This document shows positions 20,242 to 29,413 of a stretch of 57,912 nt of DNA, one piece after another. Within the stretch, counting starts at the first letter, position 1. Each line of letters starts with the position of its first letter. The notes under the pieces were generated by a model, which saw nothing but the letters and a program-made list of their open reading frames with translations, was not told where the DNA came from and made no database searches. Source of the stretch: Stutzerimonas stutzeri (GTDB taxonomy: Bacteria; Pseudomonadota; Gammaproteobacteria; Pseudomonadales; Pseudomonadaceae); contig NZ_JXXD01000083.1 in assembly GCF_000935215.1 (NCBI RefSeq), positions 1-57,912 on the forward strand, in the 5' to 3' direction. The translations under genes were made by a program, and so were the position numbers.

Positions 20242-20736
20242 TCAGTGGGCGGTGCTGGGGGCTTCGCCGGCGCTCTGCATGCGCGCCATTTCCTGGGCGT
20301 AGAGTGCGTCGAAGTTCACCGGAGCCAGCATCAGCGCCGGGAACGAACCGCGGGTCACCAGGCTGTCCAGCGCCTCACGGGCGTAAGGGAAGAGGATGTT
20401 CGGGCAGAACGCGCCAAGGGTGTGGCTCATCGCAGCCGCTTCCAGACCCTTGATCAGGAAGATCCCGGCCTGCTGCACTTCGGCAATGAACGCAACTTCT
20501 TCGCCGGTCTTCACGGTGACCGAAAGGGTCAGCACGACTTCATGGAAGTCGCCCTCAAGCGCCTTCTGCTTGGTGTTCAGGTCCAGCGCGACACTCGGAT
20601 TCCATTCCTGACGGAAAATTTCCGGGCTCTTCGGCGCTTCGAAGGACAGGTCGCGGACGTAGATGCGCTGCAGGGAGAACTGCGCGCCCTGTTCGTTCTG
20701 CGACGCTGCGCCGCCGTTGTTAGCTTGTTCGGTCAT
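20242..20736 (-). CDS. secB: Protein-export chaperone SecB
   Basis: 164 residues. A cytoplasmic tetrameric chaperone that keeps precursors unfolded and delivers them to SecA. Family segments are [19 protein letters not shown] near the N-terminus, [10 protein letters not shown] in the middle and [20 protein letters not shown] towards the C-terminus. It is last in the minus-strand order rhodanese-grxC-secB, the conserved arrangement in gammaproteobacteria, with a 64-bp gap after grxC. Confidence 0.97.
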   Translation of the reverse strand: MTEQANNGGAASQNEQGAQFSLQRIYVRDLSFEAPKSPEIFRQEWNPSVALDLNTKQKALEGDFHEVVLTLSVTVKTGEEVAFIAEVQQAGIFLIKGLEAAAMSHTLGAFCPNILFPYAREALDSLVTRGSFPALMLAPVNFDALYAQEMARMQSAGEAPSTAH

Positions 20737-20800
20737 TTCTGCAACCTTCTATCCAGTTGTGCGTGTCGTTTGAATTGTTCGCAGACCCGCGTTGCCGGCC

Positions 20801-21055
20801 TCAAGCCTGCAGCAACGGGTCGAGACGTCCGGCGCGCTCCAGAGCGTGCAGCTCATCGCAGCCGCCGACGTGTTTCTCGCCGATCCATATCTGCGGCACC
20901 GAGGTGCGTCCGGCCTTGCTGGCCATCTCGGCGCGCAGGGACGGGTTGCCATCCACGGGAATTTCCTCGTAGGCGACACCCTTGCGATCGAGCAGCGCCT
21001 TGGCGCGGATACAGAACGGGCACCAGGCGGTGGTATAGATGACGACGTTGGGCAT
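20801..21055 (-). CDS. grxC: Glutaredoxin 3
   Basis: 84 residues, one thioredoxin-fold domain. Redox site Cys12-Pro-Phe-Cys15 (the usual glutaredoxin motif has Tyr at the third position; Phe is a common variant). The TSVPQIWIG segment provides the cis-proline, and the GGCDEL motif contacts glutathione. It reduces disulfides using glutathione. It begins two bases after the rhodanese stop and precedes secB. Confidence 0.95.
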   Translation of the reverse strand: MPNVVIYTTAWCPFCIRAKALLDRKGVAYEEIPVDGNPSLRAEMASKAGRTSVPQIWIGEKHVGGCDELHALERAGRLDPLLQA

Positions 21056-21057
21056 GA

Positions 21058-21474
21058 TTACTTGACCACTGGCAGATTGTCGCCGCGCCAGCTGGAAATC
21101 CCTCCCGACAACTTGGCGGCGGTGAAGCCTGCCTTCTGCAGCTCACGGCAGGCCGTTCCGGCGTGCTGCCCCATGGCGTCGACCACGATGATGGTCTTGG
21201 CCTTGTGCTTTTCCAGCTCGCCTGTGCGGCTGACCAGCTTCTCGTAGGGAATGTTCAATGCATCGACGATATGACCGGCGTCGAACTCCTTCTTGACGCG
21301 CACGTCCAACACCACGCCCTCGCCACTGTTGACCAGTGCCGTCAGTTCGCGATTGCTCAGGCTCTTGCCACCCTTGCGGGTCTCGGTGATGAACAGAAGG
21401 ATCAACAGCACCACGAACAGGCTGCTGAGTACGTAGTGGTTAGAGACAAATTCAATCAGGTTAGCGAGCATCAA
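21058..21474 (-). CDS. Membrane-anchored rhodanese-like protein lacking the catalytic Cys
   Basis: 138 residues: an N-terminal hydrophobic helix (about 14-30, VLSSLFVVLLILLFI) followed by a single rhodanese domain (LDVRVKKEFDAGHI, LNIPYEKL). At the active loop, where rhodaneses have Cys (for example VMCYHGNSS in GlpE), this protein reads VVDAMGQHAG, with Asp in the Cys place. Sulfurtransferase activity by the usual mechanism is therefore unlikely. E. coli YibN occupies the same position upstream of grxC-secB, so this is an orthologue-like membrane protein with a non-transferase role. It is first in the operon and divergent from gpmI. Confidence 0.88.
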   Translation of the reverse strand: MMLANLIEFVSNHYVLSSLFVVLLILLFITETRKGGKSLSNRELTALVNSGEGVVLDVRVKKEFDAGHIVDALNIPYEKLVSRTGELEKHKAKTIIVVDAMGQHAGTACRELQKAGFTAAKLSGGISSWRGDNLPVVK

Positions 21475-21502
21475 CGGGTACCCGGACGATAAAATGCGGG
21501 CC

Positions 21503-21508
21503 AGTATA
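21503..21508 (-). promoter_or_regulatory. Candidate -10 element for the rhodanese-grxC-secB operon
   Basis: TATACT on the minus strand lies 29 bases upstream of the rhodanese ATG. The sequence 17 bases further upstream is TTCAGC, only half matching a -35. Confidence 0.4.
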
Positions 21509-21611
21509 CACAGCCCCTCCTACCGGCTGAACCCTGATGATTCGTGACCTCGCCCCGGCCAGCCAGTAGACTGGCTGCCCTTTTCCGCCCCCGTGCAAGG
21601 AGCCCGAAAGC

Positions 21612-23159
21612 ATGTCCGTCGCCCCCACCGCCGCGCCCAAACCCCTAGTACTGATCATTCTCGATGGCTTCGGGCACAGCGACAGCCCGGACTTCAACGC
21701 CATCCACGCCGCCCGCAAGCCGGTCTACGATCGCCTGCTGGCCAGCCAGCCGCACGGATTGATCTCTGGCAGCGGCATGGATGTCGGTCTGCCGGACGGG
21801 CAGATGGGCAACTCCGAGGTCGGTCACATGAACCTGGGTGCCGGGCGCGTGGTGTATCAGGACTTCACCCGGGTGACCAAGGCGATCCGTGATGGCGAGT
21901 TCTTCGCCAACCCGACCATCTGTGCCGCCGTCGACAAGGCCGCGGGGGCCGGCAAGGCGGTGCACATCCTCGGCCTGCTTTCCGACGGTGGCGTGCACAG
22001 CCATCAGGATCATCTGGTCGCCATGGCCGAGCTGGCGGCCCAGCGCGGCGCCGAGAAGATCTACCTGCATGCCTTCCTCGACGGCCGCGACACCCCGCCG
22101 AAGAGCGCACAGCACTCCATCGAACTGCTCCAGGCCACCTTCACGCGCCTGGGCAAGGGGCGTATCGCCAGCCTGATCGGCCGTTACTTCGCCATGGACC
22201 GCGACAACCGCTGGGACCGCGTACAACAGGCCTACGAGCTGATCGTCGAGGGCAAGGCCGAGTACCGCTCCGACTACGCCGTGGATGGCCTGATCGCCGC
22301 CTACGAGCGTGGCGAAAGCGACGAATTCGTCAAGGCGACCACCATCGGCGAACCGGTGCGCGTCGAGGATGGCGACGCCGTGGTGTTCATGAACTTCCGT
22401 GCCGACCGCGCCCGCGAGCTGACCCGTTGCTTCGTCGAACCCGGCTTCAATGAATTCGAACGCTCCCGAGTGCTGCAACTGGCCGAGTTCGTCATGCTCA
22501 CCCAGTACGCCGCGAGCATTCCCGCGCCGGCAGCCTTCGCCCCGGAAGCGCTGACCAACGTGCTCGGCGAGTACCTGGCCAACAACGGCAAGACCCAGCT
22601 GCGCATCGCCGAAACCGAGAAATACGCCCACGTCACTTTCTTCTTCTCCGGCGGCCGCGAAGAGCCCTTCCCCGGCGAAGAGCGCATTCTGATCCCCTCG
22701 CCTCAGGTCGCCACCTACGACCTGAAACCCGAGATGAGCGCGCCCGAGGTCACCGATCGTATCGTCGATGCCATCGAAAACCAGCGCTACGACGTTATCG
22801 TGGTCAACTACGCCAACGGCGACATGGTCGGTCATACCGGCGTGTTCGATGCCGCGGTCAAGGCGGTGGAATGCCTGGACAGCTGCGTCGGGCGGATCGT
22901 CGAGGCGCTGGACAAGGTCGGTGGCGAAGCGCTGCTGACCGCCGACCACGGCAACGTCGAACAGATGGAAGACGTCATGACCGGCCAGGCGCACACCGCG
23001 CATACCTGTGAGCCAGTGCCTTTCATCTATATAGGCAAGCGCAACGTCTCGATCCGCGAAGGCGGCGTGCTGGCCGATGTCGCGCCAACCATGCTGACCC
23101 TGCTCGGCATGCCGGTACCGCCAGAGATGACCGGTCGCTCGATCGTCGAGCTAAAATGA
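21612..23159 (+). CDS. gpmI: 2,3-bisphosphoglycerate-independent phosphoglycerate mutase
   Basis: 515 residues, full length. It interconverts 3- and 2-phosphoglycerate in glycolysis using two Mn ions. [10 protein letters not shown] (Asp19) and the phosphorylated serine Ser68 in [11 protein letters not shown] are in place, as are the C-terminal metal ligands in [10 protein letters not shown]. Ribosome site AAGGAG about 10 bases upstream. Divergent from the rhodanese gene and upstream of envC, from which it is separated by a hairpin and an intrinsic terminator. Confidence 0.97.
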   Translation: MSVAPTAAPKPLVLIILDGFGHSDSPDFNAIHAARKPVYDRLLASQPHGLISGSGMDVGLPDGQMGNSEVGHMNLGAGRVVYQDFTRVTKAIRDGEFFANPTICAAVDKAAGAGKAVHILGLLSDGGVHSHQDHLVAMAELAAQRGAEKIYLHAFLDGRDTPPKSAQHSIELLQATFTRLGKGRIASLIGRYFAMDRDNRWDRVQQAYELIVEGKAEYRSDYAVDGLIAAYERGESDEFVKATTIGEPVRVEDGDAVVFMNFRADRARELTRCFVEPGFNEFERSRVLQLAEFVMLTQYAASIPAPAAFAPEALTNVLGEYLANNGKTQLRIAETEKYAHVTFFFSGGREEPFPGEERILIPSPQVATYDLKPEMSAPEVTDRIVDAIENQRYDVIVVNYANGDMVGHTGVFDAAVKAVECLDSCVGRIVEALDKVGGEALLTADHGNVEQMEDVMTGQAHTAHTCEPVPFIYIGKRNVSIREGGVLADVAPTMLTLLGMPVPPEMTGRSIVELK

Positions 23160-23168
23160 TCGAGCCGG

Positions 23169-23203
23169 GCGGGAAGCGGCTGGCGCCAGCCGCCGTTTCC
23201 CGC
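23169..23203. other. GC-rich hairpin after gpmI
   Basis: GCGGGAA pairs with TTTCCCGC-type sequence and encloses GCGGCTGG/CCAGCCGC, giving a long stem without a T run. It immediately precedes the canonical terminator at 23213 and may shield the gpmI 3' end. Confidence 0.5.
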
Positions 23204-23212
23204 TACAGGCTT

Positions 23213-23233
23213 CAAGCTTCCAGCTTGCTTTTT
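23213..23233 (+). terminator. Intrinsic terminator after gpmI
   Basis: CAAGCT and AGCTTG form a 6-bp stem around TCC, followed by CTTTTT. It lies within a GCTTCAAGC-type repeat also seen near 29341. Confidence 0.65.
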
Positions 23234-23275
23234 AGGCATACTACGTCGGTCATAACGCTCGGTTGACGCCCTCCA

Positions 23276-24535
23276 ATGCCTCGTACCTTTCTTGCCCTCG
23301 CCTTCCTCTGCCTGCTCGGCCCCGCCGTGGCGGACGAACGTGCCGCAGCGCGGCAGCAGATCGAAGCCGCTCGCCAGGACATTGCCGAACTGCAGAAACT
23401 GCTCAAGCAGATCGAGCAGGAGAAATCCGGCGTTCAGAAGCAGCTGAAGACCACCGAAAGCGAGATGGGTCAGCTGGAAAAACAGGTCGACACCCTGCAG
23501 CAGGAGATCGACCGCAGCGAGGCTGAGCTGGAACGCCTGAACGAGGAGAAAACCACCCTCGAAGGCGCACGCCTGCAGCAACAGCGCCTGATCGGGCTGC
23601 AGGCCCGCGCCGCCTATCAGAATGGGAGGCAGGAATACCTCAAGCTGCTGCTCAACCAGCAGAACCCGGAAAAATTCAGCCGCACCATCACCTATTACGA
23701 CTACCTGAACAAGGCGCGCCTCGAACAGCTCGACAGCTTCAACGAGACCCTGCGCCAACTGGCCGGAGTCGAGACTGACATCGAAGCGCAGCAGAACCTT
23801 CTGGCGGAAAAGAAGGACGGCCTGCTGGAGCGGCGCGAGCAGCTCGCCGAGGTGCGCAAGGAGCGCCAGCAAACGCTGGCCAAGCTCAACAGCGACCTGT
23901 CCAGCCGCGAACAGAAGCTGCAGGCCCGCCGTCAGGAGCAGGCCCAGTTCGAACGGGTTCTCAAGACCATCGAGGAAACTCTGGCGCGCCAGGCTCGCGA
24001 AGCCGAGGAAGCCCGGCAACGCGAACTGCTTGCCGAGCGCCAGCGTCAGGAGCAACAACAATCCCGGCCCGGCGCCAGCACTGCGCCGAGCGGCCCATTG
24101 GTTTCCAGTGCCGGCGGCAACTTCGGCGGCCCGTTCGCCAAGGCCAAGGGCAAGCTGCCATGGCCGGTGGATGGACGTCTCGTCGCCCGCTATGGCACTC
24201 CGCGCGGCGGCGACGCTCGAACCAAGTGGGACGGCGTACTGATCGGCGCCAGCGTCGGTACTCAGGTCCGCGCCGTCCATGGCGGACGCGTAGTGTTCGC
24301 CGACTGGCTGCGCGGCGCTGGACTGCTGGTAATCCTCGACCATGGCAATGGTTATCTGAGCCTGTATGGCCACAACCAGAGCCTGCTGCGCGACGCCGGC
24401 GATATCGTCAAGGCCGGTGACGCAATTGCCACGGTAGGCACCAGCGGCGGCCAGGAAACTGCCGCACTGTATTTCGCCATTCGCCAGCAGGGGCGCCCCA
24501 GCGATCCTGCCCAATGGTGCCGCGCGCAAGGTTAG
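23276..24535 (+). CDS. envC: Murein hydrolase activator EnvC
   Basis: 419 residues. Signal peptide to about residue 17 (LAFLCLLGPAVA), a long Gln/Glu-rich coiled coil at about 20-260, and a C-terminal LytM/M23 domain from about 295. In the LytM domain the metal ligands of active endopeptidases are replaced: the first His-x3-Asp becomes a KWDG segment, and the final His-x-His becomes LYFAIR. This degenerate site is expected of EnvC, which activates amidases at the septum through FtsEX and does not cut murein itself. It is followed by ctpA and the YibQ-like gene, a conserved cell-wall cluster. Confidence 0.93.
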   Translation: MPRTFLALAFLCLLGPAVADERAAARQQIEAARQDIAELQKLLKQIEQEKSGVQKQLKTTESEMGQLEKQVDTLQQEIDRSEAELERLNEEKTTLEGARLQQQRLIGLQARAAYQNGRQEYLKLLLNQQNPEKFSRTITYYDYLNKARLEQLDSFNETLRQLAGVETDIEAQQNLLAEKKDGLLERREQLAEVRKERQQTLAKLNSDLSSREQKLQARRQEQAQFERVLKTIEETLARQAREAEEARQRELLAERQRQEQQQSRPGASTAPSGPLVSSAGGNFGGPFAKAKGKLPWPVDGRLVARYGTPRGGDARTKWDGVLIGASVGTQVRAVHGGRVVFADWLRGAGLLVILDHGNGYLSLYGHNQSLLRDAGDIVKAGDAIATVGTSGGQETAALYFAIRQQGRPSDPAQWCRAQG

Positions 24536-24606
24536 CGAGCAGCGGCGTTCGGTCCTGCCGAGCCGCCCGCACCACCAAGCGCGCCCTCTCATAATTGGAG
24601 TTCGAC

Positions 24607-25932
24607 ATGTTGCACCTGCGCCGTTTCGCCCGCCCATCCACGCTCGCCCTGGCCGTATTGCTGGGGATGCAGGGCGGCGCATGGGCCCAGCAGCCCATGG
24701 AGGAGGCCGCGGCGCCAAGTGCCAGTGCCAAAGCCCCGCTGCCGCTGGAGGAACTGCGCACCTTTGCCGAGGTACTGGACCGTATCAAGGCTGCCTATGT
24801 CGAACCAGTGGATGACAAGACCCTGCTGGAAAATGCCATCAAAGGCATGCTCAGCAATCTCGATCCTCATTCCGCCTATCTCGAGCCCGAAGCGTTCGCC
24901 GAGCTGCAGGAAAGCACCAGCGGCGAATTCGGTGGTCTCGGCATCGAAGTCGGCATGGAAGACGGCTTCATCAAGGTCGTTTCACCGATCGACGATACCC
25001 CGGCGTCCAAGGCCGGCATCGAAGCCGGCGACCTGATCGTCAAGATCGATGGCCAGCCGACCAAGGGGCTGTCGATGATGGACGCCATCGGCAAGATGCG
25101 CGGCAAGCCGGGCAGCAGCATCAGCCTGACGCTGGTGCGCGAAGGCGGCCAGCCGTTCGACGTGAAGCTGACCCGCGCGGTCATCAAGGTGCGCAGCGTC
25201 CGCAGTCAGATCCTGGAGCCGGGCTACGGCTACCTGCGCGTCACTCAGTTCCAGGTCAACTCCGGCGAGGAAGTGGGCAAGGCGCTGGCGAAGCTGAAGA
25301 AGGACAACGACGGCAAGAAGCTCAACGGCCTGGTCCTCGACCTGCGCAACAACCCCGGTGGCGTGCTGCAGGCGGCTGTCGAGATTTCCGACCACTTCCT
25401 GACCAAGGGCCTGATCGTCTACACCGAGGGTCGCATCGCCAATTCCGAGCTGCGCTTCAACGCCGACCCGGCAGATGCCAGCGAAGGCGTACCGCTGGTG
25501 GTGCTGATCAACGGCGGCAGCGCCTCGGCCTCGGAGATCGTCGCTGGCGCGCTGCAGGATCACAAGCGCGGTGTGGTGATGGGCACCGACAGCTTCGGCA
25601 AGGGCTCGGTACAGACCGTGCTGCCGCTGAACAACGATCGTGCACTGAAGCTGACCACCGCGCTGTACTACACCCCCAACGGCCGCTCGATCCAGGCCCA
25701 GGGCATCGAGCCGGACATCAAGGTGGAGCGTGCCAAGCTGACCCGCGAGCAGGCCGCCGATGGCTTCCGCGAGGCAGATCTTGCTGGCCACCTGGGCAAC
25801 GGCAACGGCGGTCCGGACCGTCCCACCGCCACCCAGATCGCCAGCGACTCGCCGCGCCCGCAGGACGATGACTACCAGCTCGGTCAGGCCCTGAATCTGC
25901 TCAAGGGATTGAACCTCACCCGCGGCCAGTGA
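24607..25932 (+). CDS. ctpA: Carboxy-terminal processing protease CtpA (S41)
   Basis: 441 residues from the ATG at 24607 with GGAG seven bases upstream; an in-frame TTG at 24595 is less likely. Signal peptide to about AWA-QQP, then a PDZ domain (FGGLGIEVGMEDGFIKVVSP) and the S41 core. Catalytic Ser307 is the middle serine of GGSASASEI, and Lys332 is in SFGKGSVQ, 25 residues later as in Tsp. The periplasmic enzyme trims or degrades cell-wall hydrolases in P. aeruginosa (knowledge of CtpA). It follows envC by 71 bases and overlaps or abuts the YibQ-like gene. Confidence 0.95.
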   Translation: MLHLRRFARPSTLALAVLLGMQGGAWAQQPMEEAAAPSASAKAPLPLEELRTFAEVLDRIKAAYVEPVDDKTLLENAIKGMLSNLDPHSAYLEPEAFAELQESTSGEFGGLGIEVGMEDGFIKVVSPIDDTPASKAGIEAGDLIVKIDGQPTKGLSMMDAIGKMRGKPGSSISLTLVREGGQPFDVKLTRAVIKVRSVRSQILEPGYGYLRVTQFQVNSGEEVGKALAKLKKDNDGKKLNGLVLDLRNNPGGVLQAAVEISDHFLTKGLIVYTEGRIANSELRFNADPADASEGVPLVVLINGGSASASEIVAGALQDHKRGVVMGTDSFGKGSVQTVLPLNNDRALKLTTALYYTPNGRSIQAQGIEPDIKVERAKLTREQAADGFREADLAGHLGNGNGGPDRPTATQIASDSPRPQDDDYQLGQALNLLKGLNLTRGQ

Positions 25933-26726
25933 AGATGTCAGGCTGGGTAGCAGGGCTGGCGCTGCTGGTGTTGCTCGCCAGCCAGGCGCTGTATGCCAGC
26001 GAGCCCGCAGCCACGCCGGACCATGTCCCGCGACCGAGGTTGACCCTGATAATCGACGACCTCGGGCAGAACCCGGCACGCGACCGCCGCGTGCTGCAAC
26101 TGCCGGGGCCGGTCGCGCTGGCGATCCTTCCCGACACCCGCCATGCAGCCGACCTGGCCGAGCAGGCCCATCGCGCCGGCAAAACGGTCATGCTGCACAT
26201 GCCGATGGCGCCTGCCCAAGGCCGTTTCGCCTGGCATCCCCAACTACCTCATGACGAACTGGCACGCCGTCTCGACGCAGCGATTGCGGCGGTACCGCAT
26301 GCCAGCGGGCTGAACAACCACATGGGCAGCGCCATGACCGATCAGATACAGGCCATGACCTGGCTGATGGGCGAACTGCAGCGCCGCCACCTGTTCTTTC
26401 TCGACAGCCGCACCAGCCCGCGCACCGTAGCCGCCGCCAGCGCCCAACGCACGGCACTGGCCAGCCTGTCGCGGGACATCTTTCTCGATGACGACCCTTC
26501 ACCGTCCGCGGTAGCCGAACGCTTTCACGCGGCAGTCGCGCTGGCGCGCAAGCAAGGCTCGGTCGTCATCATCGGTCATCCCCACGAGAGCACGCTGGCC
26601 GTGCTCGAACGCGAACTGCCGCGACTCTCGGCGCAGGGCATCGAATGGGTCGATGTCGGGCAGATGATCGCCACCCGCAGCAACCGCGCGATGGCCGCCC
26701 ATGGTCGTGGCGGCGTCTACCGCTGA
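25929..26726 (+). CDS. Divergent polysaccharide deacetylase-fold protein (YibQ family)
   Basis: 265 residues from a GTG at 25929 that overlaps the ctpA stop; the ATG at 25935 is an equally good start and neither has a clear ribosome site, fitting translational coupling. N-terminal signal peptide, then LTLIIDDLGQNPARDR with two Asp, VALAILPDTRHA, VMLHMPMAP and GLNNHMGSAMTD, the pattern of the DUF610/YibQ family, which has the NodB-like fold. Substrate unknown. Position after envC-ctpA suggests an envelope role. It ends three bases before the convergent solute-binding gene. Confidence 0.88.
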   Translation: MKMSGWVAGLALLVLLASQALYASEPAATPDHVPRPRLTLIIDDLGQNPARDRRVLQLPGPVALAILPDTRHAADLAEQAHRAGKTVMLHMPMAPAQGRFAWHPQLPHDELARRLDAAIAAVPHASGLNNHMGSAMTDQIQAMTWLMGELQRRHLFFLDSRTSPRTVAAASAQRTALASLSRDIFLDDDPSPSAVAERFHAAVALARKQGSVVIIGHPHESTLAVLERELPRLSAQGIEWVDVGQMIATRSNRAMAAHGRGGVYR

Positions 26727-26729
26727 GCT

Positions 26730-27476
26730 TCAGAGATAGCGGCGCAGCATCGCATCCACCGTGCCGTCGGCACGCATCGCATCCAGCGCCCGCTGCAGAC
26801 GCTCAACCACTTCGTCCGGTGTCGCCCGGTTGAGCGCGAGGAACAGCCGCGCTTCATTGAAACGCAGCACCGGTTTCAGGCCGGTCACACCTTCCTGCTT
26901 GGCCAGGTAGGGTCCGACCGGATCGGCGGTGGCCCAGACGTCGATCTGACCCTTGAGCAGCTTGCCGATGTTCTCCTGATCACGCAGCGAGTTGATCGGC
27001 GCCAGGCCCTTGCCCTCCAGATGCTGGCTGACCGCATCGTTCTTGTAGGCACCGATGCGCAGGTCGCGTGCCTGCTCCAGCCCGGTCAGGCGCAGAGGAC
27101 TGTCGGCGGGCGCCAGCAGCACCCAGCTGATGCTCGCCAACGGGCCGACCCATTTGAACTGCTGCTCGCGCTCGGCCGTGAAGGTGGTGGAGAACAGCCC
27201 CTGATCCGGCTGTTCGAGCACCTTCTTGTAGATGCGATCCCAGGGAAAGCGCAGGGTCAGCTCGTAGCGGATATTCGCGCGGCGGAACATCTCGCGCACG
27301 ATGTCGGCGTTGATGCCGTGGATGCGCGCGTCGGCGGCGTAGTTCTTGCCGTCCTCAGCCATGTTGAATGGTGGAAAATTCTCGGTCAGCAGCACGACTC
27401 GGTAATCGTCAGGCAGCGCGGCGTGCGCGTGAGCACAGAGCAGCAGCAAGACGACGGCAATGATTCGCTTGAACAT
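26730..27476 (-). CDS. Orphan extracellular solute-binding protein (SBP_bac_3), copy 1
   Basis: 248 residues from the ATG at 27476, with a signal peptide ending HAHA-ALP. The frame is open further upstream but has no signal-peptide-like start there. Family 3 binding fold: VVLLTENFPPFNMAEDGKN at the mature start, ADIVREMFRRA, LRFPWDRIYKKVLEQ and a C-terminal helix LQRALDAMRADGTVDAML. No permease or ATPase gene is adjacent, so it is either a shared receptor or a periplasmic sensor. It is closely related to the next gene, which has exactly the same length. The intergenic gap of 234 bp contains that gene's terminator. Confidence 0.85.
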   Translation of the reverse strand: MFKRIIAVVLLLLCAHAHAALPDDYRVVLLTENFPPFNMAEDGKNYAADARIHGINADIVREMFRRANIRYELTLRFPWDRIYKKVLEQPDQGLFSTTFTAEREQQFKWVGPLASISWVLLAPADSPLRLTGLEQARDLRIGAYKNDAVSQHLEGKGLAPINSLRDQENIGKLLKGQIDVWATADPVGPYLAKQEGVTGLKPVLRFNEARLFLALNRATPDEVVERLQRALDAMRADGTVDAMLRRYL

Positions 27477-27671
27477 GGATCGCTCCCTTTTTCTCGATTC
27501 CCTGGCCCACCCCTCCGCGAGCCAGAGCCGGGGGCTGTCCAAAGCAAGATGCGAACCAGCGAAGCGCCACGGCGCCAGGCGGCTGAGCGCCCGCTGAATC
27601 AGGGAAGCGTGCATGCGCCAGGACGGCGCGAGCAGGAGGATCGGCGCACGCTACTGGCGCACCGCCATCAC

Positions 27672-27701
27672 CGAAAAGTCGGCGCAGGAGATGCGCCGAC
27701 T
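27672..27701 (-). terminator. Intrinsic terminator after solute-binding copy 2
   Basis: AGTCGGCGCA and TGCGCCGACT form a perfect 10-bp stem around a 5-base loop. On the minus strand it runs into TTTT and lies 10 bases after the stop of the gene at 27711. Confidence 0.75.
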
Positions 27702-27710
27702 ACGGAAGGC

Positions 27711-28457
27711 TCAGAGGTAGCGGGCGTTGATCTCGTCGATCACACCTTCGCTGCGCATCTGGTCGAGCGCTTTCTGCAGCTTCTGCACCGTCTCGTCGGC
27801 GACCTGCTTGTTCAGCGCCAGGTACAGTTCGGCACTGTCGAAACGCAGCACACGCTTGAGTCCGGTCACACCGTCCTGGCGGGCGAGGTAGCGGCCAGCG
27901 GGATCACCAGTGGCCCACAGGTCGATCTTGCCGTCGATCAGCTTCTTCACGTTCTCCTGATCGCGCAGGGCGAGCTGCGGCTGCAGCCCCTGACCGTCCA
28001 GGTGCTCGGCAATGGCATCACCCTTGTAGGCGCCGATGTTGTACTGGCGCGCCTGATCCAGGCTGGTCAGGTTGATCGGACTGTCGCCACGAGCCAGCAA
28101 CACCCAGTCGTCCGGGCCGATGGGACCAACCCACTTGAACAGCTCTTCGCGCTCGGGCAGGCGCGCCGTGACGAAAACCCCGTAGTTCGGCTGCTCCAGC
28201 GCCATACCGTAGATGCGCTCCCAGGGGAAGCGCAGCGTCAAGGTGTAGTCGATGCCGGCACGCTTGAACATCTCGCGCACGATGTCCGCGGCGATCCCGG
28301 TGATGTGCTCGTCACGCGCGAAGTTCTTGCCATCGTCCGCCATGTTGTAGGGCGGGAAATTCTCGGTCAGCAGATTGATCTTGTCTGGCGCCTGAGCGTG
28401 CGCCAGCGTAGCGCCCAGCAGCAAAGCTGCGGCGATGGTAGAGATTGTCTTGCGCAT
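27711..28457 (-). CDS. Orphan extracellular solute-binding protein (SBP_bac_3), copy 2
   Basis: 248 residues from the ATG at 28457, with signal peptide TIAAALLLGATLAHA. It aligns end to end with the gene at 26730: LLTENFPPYNMADDGKN, ADIVREMFKRAGI, LRFPWERIYGMALEQP, INLTSLDQAR, a Trp-Ala-Thr-Gly-Asp segment, and a terminal helix LQKALDQMRSEGVIDEI. The pair is therefore a tandem duplication. No transporter genes are next to it. hisF lies 87 bases upstream on the same strand, so read-through from the his operon is possible. Confidence 0.85.
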   Translation of the reverse strand: MRKTISTIAAALLLGATLAHAQAPDKINLLTENFPPYNMADDGKNFARDEHITGIAADIVREMFKRAGIDYTLTLRFPWERIYGMALEQPNYGVFVTARLPEREELFKWVGPIGPDDWVLLARGDSPINLTSLDQARQYNIGAYKGDAIAEHLDGQGLQPQLALRDQENVKKLIDGKIDLWATGDPAGRYLARQDGVTGLKRVLRFDSAELYLALNKQVADETVQKLQKALDQMRSEGVIDEINARYL

Positions 28458-28511
28458 GTGTGTACCCCCTGAGTACTTATCCGCAACAGCCGCGGACGTG
28501 TCCATGTTTCG

Positions 28512-28531
28512 AGAGCGAAGCCTTTCGCTCT
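28512..28531. other. Hairpin downstream of hisF
   Basis: AGAGCGAA and TTCGCTCT make a perfect 8-bp stem around a 4-base loop, 14 bases past the hisF stop. No T run follows, so it is at best a weak terminator or an mRNA end-stabiliser. Confidence 0.4.
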
Positions 28532-28544
28532 GCCGGCAACGCGA

Positions 28545-29315
28545 TCAGCGCATCACGATGCCGCGGGCAGCCAGATAGGCCTTGGCTTCCGGAATGGTGT
28601 ATTCGCCGAAGTGGAAGATGCTGGCGGCCAGCACCGCATCGGCCTTGCCTTCGAGGATGCCATCGGCCAGGTGCTGCAGATTGCCGACGCCACCGGAGGC
28701 GATCACCGGGATGCACAGCGCTTCGCTGATGGCCCGGGTGACGCCCAGATCGTAGCCGCTCTTCACGCCGTCCTGATCCATGCTGGTCAGCAGGATTTCG
28801 CCAGCGCCGAGGTCTTCCATCTTCTTCGCCCAGGCCACCGCATCCAGGCCGGTGGGCTTGCGCCCGCCATGGGTGAAGATTTCCCAGCGACCCGGCTCGC
28901 CCGGCGCGGAGACCTTCTTCGCATCGATGGCGACGACGATGCATTGCGAGCCGAAGCGGTCCGCGGCCTCGCCGACGAAGTCCGGGTTGAACACCGCGGC
29001 GGTGTTGATCGAGACCTTGTCGGCGCCGGCATTGAGCAGGTTGCGGATATCCTGCACGCTGCGCACGCCACCGCCCACAGTCAGCGGGATGAACACCTGG
29101 CTGGCCATGCGCTCGACGGTGTGCAGGGTGGTGTCACGGTTGTCGACGCTGGCGGTGATGTCGAGGAAGGTGATCTCGTCGGCGCCCTGCTCGTCGTAGC
29201 GGCGGGCGATTTCCACCGGGTCGCCGGCGTCGCGGATGTTCTCGAACTGGACGCCCTTGACCACGCGGCCGTTGTCCACGTCGAGGCAGGGAATGATGCG
29301 TTTGGCCAGGGCCAT
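28545..29315 (-). CDS. hisF: Imidazole glycerol phosphate synthase, cyclase subunit
   Basis: 256 residues from the ATG at 29315. With HisH it makes imidazole glycerol phosphate and AICAR from PRFAR in histidine synthesis. Beta/alpha barrel with catalytic Asp12 in IPCLDVDNG and Asp131 in VVAIDAKK; phosphate-binding LTVGGGVRS and VIASGGVGN are present. Last gene of the minus-strand hisB-hisH-DUF2164-hisA-hisF run, separated from hisA by 98 bp that hold a REP-like palindrome. Confidence 0.97.
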   Translation of the reverse strand: MALAKRIIPCLDVDNGRVVKGVQFENIRDAGDPVEIARRYDEQGADEITFLDITASVDNRDTTLHTVERMASQVFIPLTVGGGVRSVQDIRNLLNAGADKVSINTAAVFNPDFVGEAADRFGSQCIVVAIDAKKVSAPGEPGRWEIFTHGGRKPTGLDAVAWAKKMEDLGAGEILLTSMDQDGVKSGYDLGVTRAISEALCIPVIASGGVGNLQHLADGILEGKADAVLAASIFHFGEYTIPEAKAYLAARGIVMR

Positions 29316-29370
29316 GGCTTTCTCCGAAAGCGGCTTATTCAAGCCGCAGGCTTCAAGCTGCAGGTAGCGT

Positions 29371-29401
29371 GTAGGGTGGATCGCGCTTCACCGATCCACC
29401 G
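29371..29401. repeat. REP-like palindrome, GTAGGGTGGAT family
   Basis: GTAGGGTGGATCG (29371-29383) is followed by CGATCCACC (29392-29400), an inverted repeat of GGTGGATCG. It sits inside the his operon, between hisA and hisF, next to a GCTTCAAGCTGCAGG segment. Confidence 0.7.
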
Positions 29402-29413
29402 CAGTTCAGCGAA

